Below, piece by piece: positions 41,292 to 48,242 of a stretch of 48,242 nt of DNA. The notes under the pieces were generated by a model, which searched no databases, had not been told where the DNA came from, and saw only the letters and a program-made list of their open reading frames with translations. The DNA lies in NCBI RefSeq assembly GCF_014655955.1, contig NZ_BNBO01000067.1, positions 1 through 48,242 of the forward strand, in the 5' to 3' direction. The position numbers and the translations under genes were made by a program. Every line of letters starts with the position of its first letter. Position 1 is the stretch's first letter. Source of the stretch: Kitasatospora indigofera (GTDB lineage Bacteria > Actinomycetota > Actinomycetes > Streptomycetales > Streptomycetaceae).

Positions 41292-41474
41292 CACCGCAGC
41301 ATCGCACCCGCCACCGACACTCCCGGCGGGTCGGCACAGGCGGGTCGGCACAGGCCGCCCGGGGCCCGTCACCTGCACCGGACGACGGTCCGGCGGCGGG
41401 CACGGACGTGCGCCTGAACCAGCCGCGGGCGGGCGCGGCGAAGGGTACTCGGGGCCACTCTGCGGGGCCGGGCC

Positions 41475-41927
41475 TCAGGGCCGGGGCCAGGGCCGCCCGT
41501 GCAGGTTCTCGATGTCCGTGTTGAAACGCTTGAGGAAGGCCGCGAACTCGGCCACGTCCTCCGCCGACCAGTCGGCCAGCACCTTGTCGAGGCCGCCGAC
41601 CAGCTCCGTCCGCGCCTCCTCCAGCCGGCGGGCGCCCTCCTCGGTGATCCGGAACTTGCGGGCGATGCCGCCCTCCAGGTCGGGGATCCGGTCGACCAGG
41701 CCCGCGCGCATCATCGCCGCCGTCTGCCGGTTGAGGGTCGAGGCGTCCAGCCCGAACGCCTCGCTGAGCCCGCCGATCGACATCGGGCCCTGCATGCGCA
41801 GCCGGCTGAGCAGGATGTAGGCACTGCGGTCCAGGTTCCCGCTGGTGCGCTTGCTGCGCGCGCCCATGTGGACGTGCCGGCCCAGCAGCATGGTCTCGTA
41901 CTCGATCGAGTCCGTCGGCTTCTCCAT
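41475..41927 (-). CDS. MarR-family transcriptional regulator
   Basis: 150 residues from ATG 41927 with GGGGAG upstream. The winged helix lies in the middle: Y-I-L-L-S-R-L, then M-S-I-G-G-L-S-E-A-F-G-L-D-A-S-T-L-N-R-Q-T-A-A-M as recognition region, then the wing G-L-V-D-R-I-P-D and R-K-F-R-I-T-E-E-G. N- and C-terminal helices form the dimer. The ligand is unknown. It may regulate itself or the divergent kinase-like gene; its half-site could be the type seen at 4316, but this is not shown. Confidence 0.9.
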   Translation of the reverse strand: MEKPTDSIEYETMLLGRHVHMGARSKRTSGNLDRSAYILLSRLRMQGPMSIGGLSEAFGLDASTLNRQTAAMMRAGLVDRIPDLEGGIARKFRITEEGARRLEEARTELVGGLDKVLADWSAEDVAEFAAFLKRFNTDIENLHGRPWPRP

Positions 41928-42235
41928 GCGAACCGTCTCCCCATTCCTCGCACCTGCAGCTCAGTATGCCTGCCGCTACGTACGGCGCCCGAAATGTCCC
42001 CCGTCCTTCGGTGCGACGGCCGGGCAGGTCACGGCGCCGCTGACCGAGACCGTGCGGGCGGCGAACCCGAGCAGGACAACCGCCCACGGCCCCTCGGCGG
42101 GACCGTCCGGCGCGCTGACGGCAGGCGGCCGGCCCTGCTCCGGCTCGGCCGGGAAAGGCCGGGAAAGGAGTGGTCTCCTGAGGCGGGCGGACAGTAGGTT
42201 GTCCCCGCCCTGCACGCCGACCGCAAGGAGTCCTC
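41928..42235. other. Divergent region between the MarR and kinase-like genes
   Basis: 308 bp with no gene. GGCCGGGAAA is tandemly duplicated at 42148-42167. A -10-like TAGGTT at 42195-42200, about 36 bp before GTG 42236, lies inside an imperfect hairpin (GGACA/TGTCC, 42183-42210). Confidence 0.45.
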
Positions 42236-43078
42236 GTGTCCGACAACGTCCAGGACCCTTCTCCGGAGCGTGCCGCACGCCTCGGCCCCCTGGTCGAGCA
42301 GTGCGAGCGGTTGCTGGAGCAGGGCAAGGACATGGAGGACGTGCAGCGGCTGCTGCGGGACCTCGGGGCCGGGGTCCTGGACTCGGTCGCCGTCACCCGG
42401 GCGCTGCTGGGAGTCGGCCTGAGGGAAGCGGGCGAGAGCGTGCTGTCGAGCGCCGCACGGACCGTCGAGCTGCGGACGCGCCAGCAGCTCGCGGACGTGA
42501 CGGAGCGGGCGAAGGACGTCGCCGACGGCCTCCTGGAGCTGCCCCGCACCCGGGGGAGCAGCAGGATCGTCGCCATCGACGGCGCCGGGGGATCAGGCAA
42601 GACGACCCTGGCCGCCGCGGTGGCCGGCCTCCTCGACGGCGCCGACGTCGTCCACGTCGACGACTTCTACCGCCCGATGCCCGACCACGAGCGGGAGCTG
42701 CTCGATGCCGAACAGGGCTACCACCGCTACTTCGACTGGGAACGCCTCCGGGACCAGGTCCTGATCCCGCTGCGGAACGGCGGGGCCGCCCGGTACCAGC
42801 TCTACGACTGGCCCACCGAACGGCTCGGTGCCTGGCGCGAGATCGCCCCCGGCACCCCGGTGATCGTCGAAGGGGTCTACGCGGCGCGCCCGGAACTCGC
42901 CCCCTACTACCACTTCACCGCCTACGTCGACACCCCGCGCGAGGTCTGCCTGCAGCGCGTACGAGCACGCGGCGAGAACCCCGAGGAGTGGATCGGGCGC
43001 TGGCGCGCCGCCGAGGACCACTACCTGCACACCACCTGGCCCCAGACCAGGGCCAAACTCGTCGTCAGGGGCTACTGA
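42236..43078 (+). CDS. Uridine kinase-like P-loop protein with N-terminal helical domain
   Basis: 280 residues from GTG 42236 with AAGGAG upstream. The first 100 residues are helical (L-L-E-Q-G-K-D-M-E-D-V-Q-R-L-L) and not part of the kinase fold. Walker A is G-A-G-G-S-G-K-T-T near 116-124. V-H-V-D-D-F-Y-R-P-M follows, as in uridine kinase and phosphoribulokinase relatives, then I-V-E-G-V-Y-A-A-R-P-E-L and a lid arginine-rich segment R-V-R-A-R-G-E. It probably phosphorylates a nucleoside or similar alcohol. The N-terminal domain may be regulatory. Confidence 0.85.
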   Translation: MSDNVQDPSPERAARLGPLVEQCERLLEQGKDMEDVQRLLRDLGAGVLDSVAVTRALLGVGLREAGESVLSSAARTVELRTRQQLADVTERAKDVADGLLELPRTRGSSRIVAIDGAGGSGKTTLAAAVAGLLDGADVVHVDDFYRPMPDHERELLDAEQGYHRYFDWERLRDQVLIPLRNGGAARYQLYDWPTERLGAWREIAPGTPVIVEGVYAARPELAPYYHFTAYVDTPREVCLQRVRARGENPEEWIGRWRAAEDHYLHTTWPQTRAKLVVRGY

Positions 43079-43113
43079 GGCAGGCGGGGCCCGGTGCGCG
43101 CTGGGCCCCTGCC
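43079..43113 (+). terminator. Hairpin terminator after the kinase-like gene
   Basis: GGGGCCC (43086-43092) pairs with GGGCCCC (43103-43109) across a 10-nt loop, and outer GGCA/TGCC pair past a 3-nt bulge. It begins at the stop codon. Confidence 0.55.
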
Positions 43114-43515
43114 CGGCGTCGAGGCCCGCCGAGCGCCGCGGGAGCCCCCACCGGAGGTCGAGGCTGTTCCGGACCAGCACCTGGAACAGCACGAACCCAC
43201 CCGCCAGCGGCGCCACCGCGGCCGGCACCAGGCCCACCGCCCCGGCCGCGGTACCCGTCCGACTCAACTCCCGCTGCTCGCCCGCCACATTCCCCTCGGT
43301 CCACTGTCGGTTCCGACCGCCACCCCAGGGACCGGCGCCCTCGCGCACATGCGCATCCGTACGCATCCGGGCCGGCCCCCACGCCGTTCCCGCCGGTCGG
43401 AGCGCCGCAGGGCCGGCCCCGACGGCGGCCACGGGGGGCGCGTGGAGCCGCCGCAGGCCCGGGCAAGGCGGCGAGCGACGTTTCGAGTCGGGCCTGCGTC
43501 GGTATCGTGGTCAGC
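43114..43515. other. Gap before the ribbon-helix-helix gene
   Basis: No confident gene in 402 bp. On the minus strand a frame near 43290-43140 reads A-G-E-Q-R-E-L-S-R-T-G-T-A-A-G and then a hydrophobic segment, with coding-like third bases. It lacks a proper end and runs on into sequence antisense to the kinase gene, so it may be a gene relic. Confidence 0.3.
43481..43508 (+). promoter_or_regulatory. Leaderless promoter of the ribbon-helix-helix gene
   Basis: TTTCGA (43481-43486) and TATCGT (43503-43508) are spaced 16 bp, and the -10 box ends 7 nt before ATG 43516. No ribosome site is present. Confidence 0.5.
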
Positions 43516-43764
43516 ATGTCCACCTTGGTCGAGCTGCCGGAGCAGCTGGAGTCAGCCGTCCGCGCGGCAGCCGCCGAAGCGGGTCTCAGCGTCAGCGACT
43601 ACGTCACCCGGGTCCTGACCGCCGATCAGGCGGCGGCCGCCGGCAGTCCGGCCGAGCGCGCCGCGCGGGCGGATGCGCTGGCCGCCGCCGCCTACCGTCA
43701 CTGGGTGGCCGGCGGGAGCAGCCAGGCGGGGTCGATGTCGATGGACGAGGTCTTCGGAGGCTGA
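43516..43764 (+). CDS. Ribbon-helix-helix (antitoxin-like) protein
   Basis: 82 residues from ATG 43516. The N-terminal strand S-T-L-V-E-L-P-E-Q-L and the helices E-S-A-V-R-A-A-A-A-E-A-G-L and S-V-S-D-Y-V-T-R-V-L form a CopG/MetJ-like DNA-binding fold. An Ala-rich linker and the short motif M-D-E-V-F-G at the end follow, where antitoxins usually bind their toxin. No toxin gene follows; the next gene is on the other strand. It may be a solitary regulator or an orphan antitoxin. Confidence 0.75.
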   Translation: MSTLVELPEQLESAVRAAAAEAGLSVSDYVTRVLTADQAAAAGSPAERAARADALAAAAYRHWVAGGSSQAGSMSMDEVFGG

Positions 43765-43890
43765 CGATCTCCTGCGCCGGCGACCCTCCTCACGGCGTGG
43801 ACGCCTTCGGTGATCTTCATGATCGACGGGCTCGCAGGCGACGCGCCCGGGCGATCCAGCCCGGACCGGCGTGATGGAACCGACGGCACA

Positions 43891-44151
43891 TCAGCGCGTT
43901 TCCCCGGAATCGCTCGGCCGGGCGGCGAGGATGCGCTCGTTCAGCAGATCGACGCACTCATGGATGCCGGGAGTCGGCGTTTCCGCGCAGTCGCGCATCC
44001 ACTTGATCGCCTGGACGTAGTGGCCGGCGGCGACGAGCCGGTCCACCTCGGCCTTCCCCTCGGCCGAGATCCTGTCCCACAGAGAGTTCTCCACGTCGGC
44101 ATTGAACCGCCCCGGTGACCTGCGGGCCCAGCGGTTTTCCCGCCGAACCAC
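43891..44151 (-). CDS. Small hypothetical protein
   Basis: 86 residues from GTG 44151; a later GTG at about 44094 would give a shorter form. The body has A-E-V-D-R-L-V-A-A-G-H-Y-V-Q-A-I-K-W-M-R-D and C-V-D-L-L-N-E-R-I. This helix pair resembles the small L7/L12-C-terminal-like A-I-K domain found in many streptomycete hypotheticals. No catalytic residues are seen. It converges with the ribbon-helix-helix gene. Confidence 0.6.
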   Translation of the reverse strand: MVRRENRWARRSPGRFNADVENSLWDRISAEGKAEVDRLVAAGHYVQAIKWMRDCAETPTPGIHECVDLLNERILAARPSDSGETR

Positions 44152-44335
44152 CGCGCGGGAGTCGCGCCCCGGCCGGCGTCACGGCCCGGGCGGGAACCAG
44201 ACCGGGCGGCGAGGCCGGCGCCCGGGCCGGCGCGGTCCGTCGCGGCGCACAGCAGCCTTCCGTCGCGGTCGCCCGGCTGCACGCTCTCAGCGAAAGCGGC
44301 TGGGCCTCCGGGGCGTTCGGTGCTTCAGTGGCGGG

Positions 44336-45322
44336 ATGGACATTCTGGTACTGGGCGGGACGGCGTGGTTGGGCCGGGAGGTCTCCCGGCAGGCGATCGG
44401 GCGCGGGCACCGGGTCACCTGTCTGGCGCGCGGCGAGAGCGGGGCGGTGGCGGAGGGAGCGGTCCTGGTGGCCGCCGACCGTGGCGATCCGGCGGCCTAC
44501 GAGGCGCTGCTCGACCGGGACTGGGACGCGGTCGTCGAGGTGTCGTGGCAGCCCGGCTTCGTCCGTGAGGCCCTCGGCGCACTGGCCGGCCGGGCCGGGC
44601 ACTGGACGTACGTGTCCTCGGTCAGCGCCTACGCCTCGCATGCCGAGCTGGACGCGGACGAGAGCACTCCCCTGCTCGCCCCGACCGAGCTGGCGGAGGC
44701 CGGACGTGAGGCGTACGGCGAGGCGAAGGCCGCCTGTGAGGGGGCGTCGGCAGCGGCTCTCGGCGACCGCCTGCTGATCGTCCGCGCCGGACTGATCGGC
44801 GGGCCCGGCGACCACAGCGGACGCTCCGGCTACTGGGTGGCCCGGGCCGCCCGGGATCCGCACGGCCCGATGCTGGTGCCCGCGGCGCCGGACGCACCGA
44901 CCCAGGTCGTCGACGTGCGCGACCTCGCCCACTGGCTGCTGGACGCCACCGAGGCCGGGACCACCGGCACCTTCGACGCCGTCGGCCCGGTGCTCGCCCT
45001 CGGGGACTGGATCGCGCTGTCCCGTACCGTCGGCGGGCACACCGGCCCGCTGGCCGCCGCCGAGCCGGACTGGCTGGTGGCCAAGGAGGTGGCCCAGTTC
45101 ATGGGGCCCGAATCGCTGCCCATGTGGCTGGCCGAACCGGGCTGGGAGGGCTGGTCGGCCCGCAGCGGCGCGGCGGCGCGCGCGGCCGGGCTGCGCCACC
45201 GGGCCCGGGTCGAGCTGCTGGCCGACACCCTGGCCTGGGAGCGCGAGCAGGGCCTGGGGCGGAGCCGGCGGGCCGGGCTCAGTGCCGAGCGCGAACAGGA
45301 CCTCCTGGACGCACTGGGCTGA
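44336..45322 (+). CDS. NAD-dependent epimerase/reductase-like protein
   Basis: 328 residues from ATG 44336. The extended-SDR nucleotide motif is at the very N-terminus: D-I-L-V-L-G-G-T-A-W-L-G. V-S-S-V-S-A-Y-A and a later Y-G-E-A-K (Y-x-x-x-K) provide the catalytic residues near 100-125. V-V-D-V-R-D-L-A-H-W-L-L near 194 is the typical C-terminal anchor. The family interconverts or reduces nucleotide sugars or related compounds, but a precise role is not predictable. No operon partner. Confidence 0.85.
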   Translation: MDILVLGGTAWLGREVSRQAIGRGHRVTCLARGESGAVAEGAVLVAADRGDPAAYEALLDRDWDAVVEVSWQPGFVREALGALAGRAGHWTYVSSVSAYASHAELDADESTPLLAPTELAEAGREAYGEAKAACEGASAAALGDRLLIVRAGLIGGPGDHSGRSGYWVARAARDPHGPMLVPAAPDAPTQVVDVRDLAHWLLDATEAGTTGTFDAVGPVLALGDWIALSRTVGGHTGPLAAAEPDWLVAKEVAQFMGPESLPMWLAEPGWEGWSARSGAAARAAGLRHRARVELLADTLAWEREQGLGRSRRAGLSAEREQDLLDALG

Positions 45323-45343
45323 CACCGCGGCGCCCGCTCCGCG

Positions 45344-45940
45344 CTACTTCCGGGCGACCGGACGGTAGGTGCACACGTTCACACCCGCGCCGCTGCTGAC
45401 GGCGGAGACCAGTTCGAGGGTGCGCAGCGCGCCGTCGTCCGGGAAGACGGACTTTCCGCCGCCGAGCAGCACCGGCATGATCATGAGCCGCAGTTCGTCC
45501 ACCAGACCCTCGGTCAGCAGGGAGCGCACGAGGGTGGGGCTGCCCATCACGGCCAGGTCCCCGCCGTCCCGGTCGCGCAGCTCGCGGATCCGGGCGGCCG
45601 CCTCCGCGCCGGGGACGCGGGTGGTGTTGTGCCAGGTCAGGTCGGCGTCGTCGAGCGTGCTGGAGACGACGAACTTGGGGATGGAGTTCATCCGGTCCGC
45701 GAACGGGTCGCCGGCCCGCTCGGGCCAGGCCGCGGCCATCGTCTGCCAGGTGCGGCGCCCGAACAGCAGCGCCTCCGCCTTCGCCAGCGCCTCGGTGAAG
45801 GCACCGCCCACGACCTCCGGGTCGAAGAACGGGTGTGACCAGCCGCCGTGGGCGAAGCCGCCGTCGGTGTCCTCCTCCGGTCCGCCCGGTGCCTGCACGA
45901 CGCCGTCAAGACTGATGAACTCACTGATCACGATGCGCAC
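45344..45940 (-). CDS. RibD C-terminal/dihydrofolate reductase-like protein
   Basis: 198 residues from GTG 45940, chosen because GAGGAG lies 9 nt upstream. The YwjB/YyaP-type pattern is present: E-F-I-S-L-D-G-V-V-Q-A-P-G-G near the N-terminus, L-L-F-G-R-R-T-W-Q-T-M for NADPH contact, K-F-V-V-S-S-T-L, and V-M-G-S-P-T-L-V-R-S-L. It is expected to be a cytoplasmic NADPH-dependent reductase. It ends 21 bp from the converging epimerase gene. Confidence 0.9.
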   Translation of the reverse strand: MRIVISEFISLDGVVQAPGGPEEDTDGGFAHGGWSHPFFDPEVVGGAFTEALAKAEALLFGRRTWQTMAAAWPERAGDPFADRMNSIPKFVVSSTLDDADLTWHNTTRVPGAEAAARIRELRDRDGGDLAVMGSPTLVRSLLTEGLVDELRLMIMPVLLGGGKSVFPDDGALRTLELVSAVSSGAGVNVCTYRPVARK

Positions 45941-46144
45941 GGGATGCACTCCTCTTCCTGTCCCGGAGGCCGCGGAGGGGGGCTCCGCCTTGTGGCAGAC
46001 CATCTCATCCGGTACTGACAGTGCCTCAGGTGACCTGCGGGGCAAGGGGGATCTGCGGGCACACCCGGTGCGGCGGCCGGGAGCCGCCCCGCGCGGGTGG
46101 TCCTCCCCCGCCGCGCGGCCCCACCGGCCGGCCGCGCCGACGCG

Positions 46145-46993
46145 TCAGTCCCACCACAGCGTCCAGACGTCGGCGTCGACCAGGTGTTCCGCGTAGGCGG
46201 ACAGGGTGCCGACTCCCTGGAGGATGTTGTCCGGGCAGAGCGCCAGGTGCTCGGCGGCGACCAGCAGGGCCTCGTCGAGGTTCGCGGGCGGGGCCGCGAC
46301 ACTGAGGTCGAGGGTGTCGAAGCCCACGGCGACGACCTGTGCCCCGAATCGCTGCTCCCAACTGCGGAGCACACCGGCGACCCTGCCCATGTCGTTCTCG
46401 TGGTTCAGCGGGCCGCTCCACCCGCAGGACGCCAGGGCTGCCGCGCCGTCCGTGCCCGCGACCAGCCCGATCCGGAGCGCCGGCCGGACCTGCAGCAGGG
46501 CGGCGGCGCAGGCCCGCGCGTGCTCGTCCGGACTCCGCGTCAGGGCACCGGCGGGTGCGAGACCGGGCCAGGACGGGCCGAACGGCGCGGTGATCGCGCG
46601 GCGCTCGGCCTCCTCCTCAGGGTCCTCGTCCTCCCACCCGGCAATCCCCTCCCACCACTGGCGCAGCAGGTCGGGGGCGTCCTGGCTGTCGGGCGACGAC
46701 ATCTGGTCCGGAAACAGCTCCTGGGACCCCCAGGGGCGGAAGTCCGGCTCGTCCCGGAGGGGCGCCAGCAGCAGCGGCCAGAGCCCCGAGGTCCGCCGCT
46801 CGCGGTGGAGCGCCTCCCACAGCCCGACGGGTGCCGGGCCCTCGCTCATCCACAGCACGGGCCTCGGGTCGCTGCCCTCTTCGGCCCCGACCAGGCGGCC
46901 GGCCGGGAGGGAGGAGTTCAGGGCGTGGTGGCCGGCCGCGACGCGCCGGAAGAGGGGGCGCAGTTCGGCGGGCAGGGGCGGGGAATCGGTCAT
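46145..46993 (-). CDS. DUF4253 protein
   Basis: 282 residues from ATG 46993; the open frame further up has non-coding composition. The C-terminal 100 residues match my memory of DUF4253: W-E-Q-R-F-G-A-Q-V-V-A-V-G-F-D-T-L, P-D-N-I-L-Q-G-V, L-S-A-Y-A-E-H-L and a final W-T-L-W-W-D. The N-terminal part is charged and unrecognised. The family is often found as a stand-alone cytoplasmic protein or with polymorphic toxin loci as a possible immunity protein, but nothing beside it supports that here. Confidence 0.8.
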   Translation of the reverse strand: MTDSPPLPAELRPLFRRVAAGHHALNSSLPAGRLVGAEEGSDPRPVLWMSEGPAPVGLWEALHRERRTSGLWPLLLAPLRDEPDFRPWGSQELFPDQMSSPDSQDAPDLLRQWWEGIAGWEDEDPEEEAERRAITAPFGPSWPGLAPAGALTRSPDEHARACAAALLQVRPALRIGLVAGTDGAAALASCGWSGPLNHENDMGRVAGVLRSWEQRFGAQVVAVGFDTLDLSVAAPPANLDEALLVAAEHLALCPDNILQGVGTLSAYAEHLVDADVWTLWWD

Positions 46994-47329
46994 GCGGGTC
47001 ACGCTAGGCGGAGGCACCGACAACCGGGCGCCCCCTGCCTGCCCTCGTGCCGTCAGGGGCACCAGCACCGGGGCGGAGGTGCCTGGTCCGGGCGGACACC
47101 GGTGGGCGGCGCCGGTCGGCTTCGCCGCGCGTCCTACGCCTCGTCGCGTACTCCTCCGGCAGGTGCTCCAGGACGGGCGCCCGGAAGCAGGAGTTGTCCG
47201 CGCCCTGGCCCGGTTGCCGGAGCAGGACGGCGCGGCTCCGTCCGGGCGGGGCGGAGCCGGTCCCCGCCCGCGCGGACGGTGACGATCCCCTTCAACCGGG
47301 CGGTGCTGACAGCCCGTCGGGCGGGCGCG
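46994..47329. other. Intergenic gap
   Basis: About 336 bp between a gene start on the minus strand and the terminator of the next minus-strand gene. I see no gene, no repeat and no clear operator. The first 60 bp presumably carry the DUF4253 promoter. Confidence 0.5.
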
Positions 47330-47361
47330 GCGGCCGCTCCCCCGACAGAGGGAGCGGCCGC
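47330..47361 (-). terminator. Hairpin terminator after the small membrane protein gene
   Basis: Perfect 12-bp arms, core GGCCGCTCCC (47332-47341) and GGGAGCGGCC (47350-47359), with an 8-nt loop, 7 nt beyond the stop of the minus-strand gene. Confidence 0.7.
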
Positions 47362-47368
47362 GACGGCC

Positions 47369-47818
47369 TCAGGCCGGACGGGGCGCCGTCCGACGTCCGA
47401 GCGCCCAGGCGATCAGCGCGAGGACCCCGGCGAGCGGGCCCAGGAAGGGGGCGGGGGTGGTGTGGAAGACGGTGCTGCCGAGGACACCGATCAGCTGCCA
47501 GCCGCAGGTGAGCACGGCCAGCAACGACAGCCAGTGCCAGCGGTCCTGGCGCACCACGGTGAAGGGCAGCGCCAGCACCGCCACGGTCTGGACGACGTAC
47601 CCGTACTGGAACCAGCTGGTGTAGAAGACGTTCCACCAGGGCGAGGGCAGGGCCGGCCCGTCCGCGTACTCCTGGCGGAACTCCAGGAAGGTCGAGTCCC
47701 GGTAGCCGGAGGACCACCAGGGCCACAGGTACAGGCCGACCAGGGTGAGTACGAGTGCGACCACCGCGAGCACGGCCGAGGGTGCCTTGCTGGGGGGCGC
47801 AGGTTCGATGAAGGGCAT
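47369..47818 (-). CDS. Small four-helix membrane protein
   Basis: 149 residues from ATG 47818. Four hydrophobic segments are visible: about residues 14-36, 72-90, 94-112 and 123-141. A tryptophan- and tyrosine-rich extracytoplasmic loop (L-W-P-W-W-S-S-G-Y-R, P-S-P-W-W-N-V-F-Y) lies between the first two. No known motif. Its strand and position do not link it to a neighbour. Confidence 0.75.
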   Translation of the reverse strand: MPFIEPAPPSKAPSAVLAVVALVLTLVGLYLWPWWSSGYRDSTFLEFRQEYADGPALPSPWWNVFYTSWFQYGYVVQTVAVLALPFTVVRQDRWHWLSLLAVLTCGWQLIGVLGSTVFHTTPAPFLGPLAGVLALIAWALGRRTAPRPA

Positions 47819-48210
47819 CTGGATCCTCGTCCTCTTCGGGCCGGAAATGAGCTGACGGTGCGACAGGCTGTCCTCCTGTCACGGCTCGTCGTGCCGTCAA
47901 TGATCGGGCCGACGGGCCTGCGACGCCAGGGATTTGGGAGGAGCGCCTGGCCGCAGGGGCCGCCTCCACGCCGGGGGCGCATCCGTCCCACGGCCGGGCC
48001 GGCGGCGCGGTACGGCATCCGGGCGATGCGGCGGGCGGATGCCGCGGGCGGAGACGGCAGCCGGGCGGGGCGCTTGACGCGGGCGCCGTCACCGGGATTG
48101 CATATGTCGTATCACGTTCGAATATGTTGGGTTATGAAGATTTCAGCGGACCTCGTCGGCCCTGGCCGGGGCACGACCGAGTGGTCCGACGATCGGTGAA
48201 GGAGATCGCG
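47819..48210. other. Divergent promoter region with an AT-rich island
   Basis: 392 bp without a gene. The stretch 48097-48145 is far less GC-rich than its surroundings and holds the promoter of the gene starting at 48211. Confidence 0.55.
48098..48128 (+). promoter_or_regulatory. Putative promoter of the right-edge gene
   Basis: TTGCAT (48098-48103) is followed after 17 bp by AATATG (48121-48126), or after 19 bp by TATGTT. Repeats of ATATG (48102 and 48122) about 20 bp apart could be an activator or repressor site. Confidence 0.4.
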
Positions 48211-48242
48211 ATGGTGCACGCACGAGCCGGTTCCCCGGCGGA
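48211..48242 (+). CDS. 5' end of a gene running off the window
   Basis: ATG 48211 follows AAGGAGA with good spacing. The ten complete codons read M-V-H-A-R-A-G-S-P-A. It is downstream of the AT-rich promoter island. Product unknown. Confidence 0.55.
   Translation, partial: MVHARAGSPA

Noticed and set aside
41845..43764. 639-codon plus-strand frame leading into the ribbon-helix-helix gene
   Set aside because: It overlaps the uridine kinase-like gene in another frame; only the last 82 codons, after a -10 box, are credible.
45950..46144. GC-rich inverted repeats before the reductase gene as an operator
   Set aside because: Pairing is imperfect and expected by chance at this GC content.
48098..48130. 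Attachment site or replication origin in the AT-rich island
   Set aside because: No integrase, no iterons and no DnaA-box cluster are visible; a promoter explains it.

Overview
The window is very GC-rich DNA (about 74% by eye) with strong codon bias, GTG starts, AGGAGG-type ribosome sites, TANNNT -10 boxes placed just before start codons, and one TTA codon in 48 kb. This points to a streptomycete actinobacterium (Streptomyces or Kitasatospora). No rRNA, tRNA, insertion sequence or CRISPR array was seen.

Layout. 0-6.7 kb: the end of an unknown gene, overlapping by ATGA with an acyl-CoA ligase; a short-chain dehydrogenase; a decayed hypothetical gene; a HAD phosphatase; a 33-codon ORF behind twin operators; a protein that aligns with Bacillus thuringiensis Cyt cytolytic toxins; and a membrane protein with an internal duplication. 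A perfect bidirectional hairpin (6755-6792) separates this from the next block.

6.8-21.4 kb, minus strand: the most unusual block. A gene set, probably one operon, encodes a 12-repeat WD40 protein, three secreted-type WXG100/PPE-like proteins and a 2500-residue giant. The giant runs from an actinobacterial WXG100-like N-terminus through proline-rich repeats to a lethal-factor-like zinc metalloprotease domain, an AbiEii-like nucleotidyltransferase domain and an unrecognised helical C-terminus. This looks like a type VII (ESX) effector locus without the secretion machine and without a recognisable immunity gene. A GNAT acetyltransferase lies at its upstream edge.

21.7-30 kb: a PAP2 phosphatase downstream of a perfect 21-bp palindrome; an exported DUF3103-like protein with a TTA codon in its signal peptide, so probably bldA-dependent; and a two-component system (ATGA overlap) divergent from an MMPL exporter coupled to a DUF2993/LmeA-like lipid-binding protein. 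Kinase, exporter and lipid-binding protein all carry low-complexity repeat insertions.

30-48 kb: mostly stand-alone housekeeping or accessory genes. They include an MDR oxidoreductase, an arginase-family protein, an isochorismatase-like hydrolase divergent from a 14-TM-type MFS exporter, a YihY/BrkB-like membrane protein with an apparent ACG start, a YtcJ-like amidohydrolase, a second GNAT, a methyltransferase, a MarR regulator, a uridine-kinase-like protein, a ribbon-helix-helix protein with a leaderless promoter, an epimerase, a RibD/DHFR-like reductase, a DUF4253 protein and a small membrane protein. A new gene starts at the right edge.

All family calls were made by reading motifs, without database searches.
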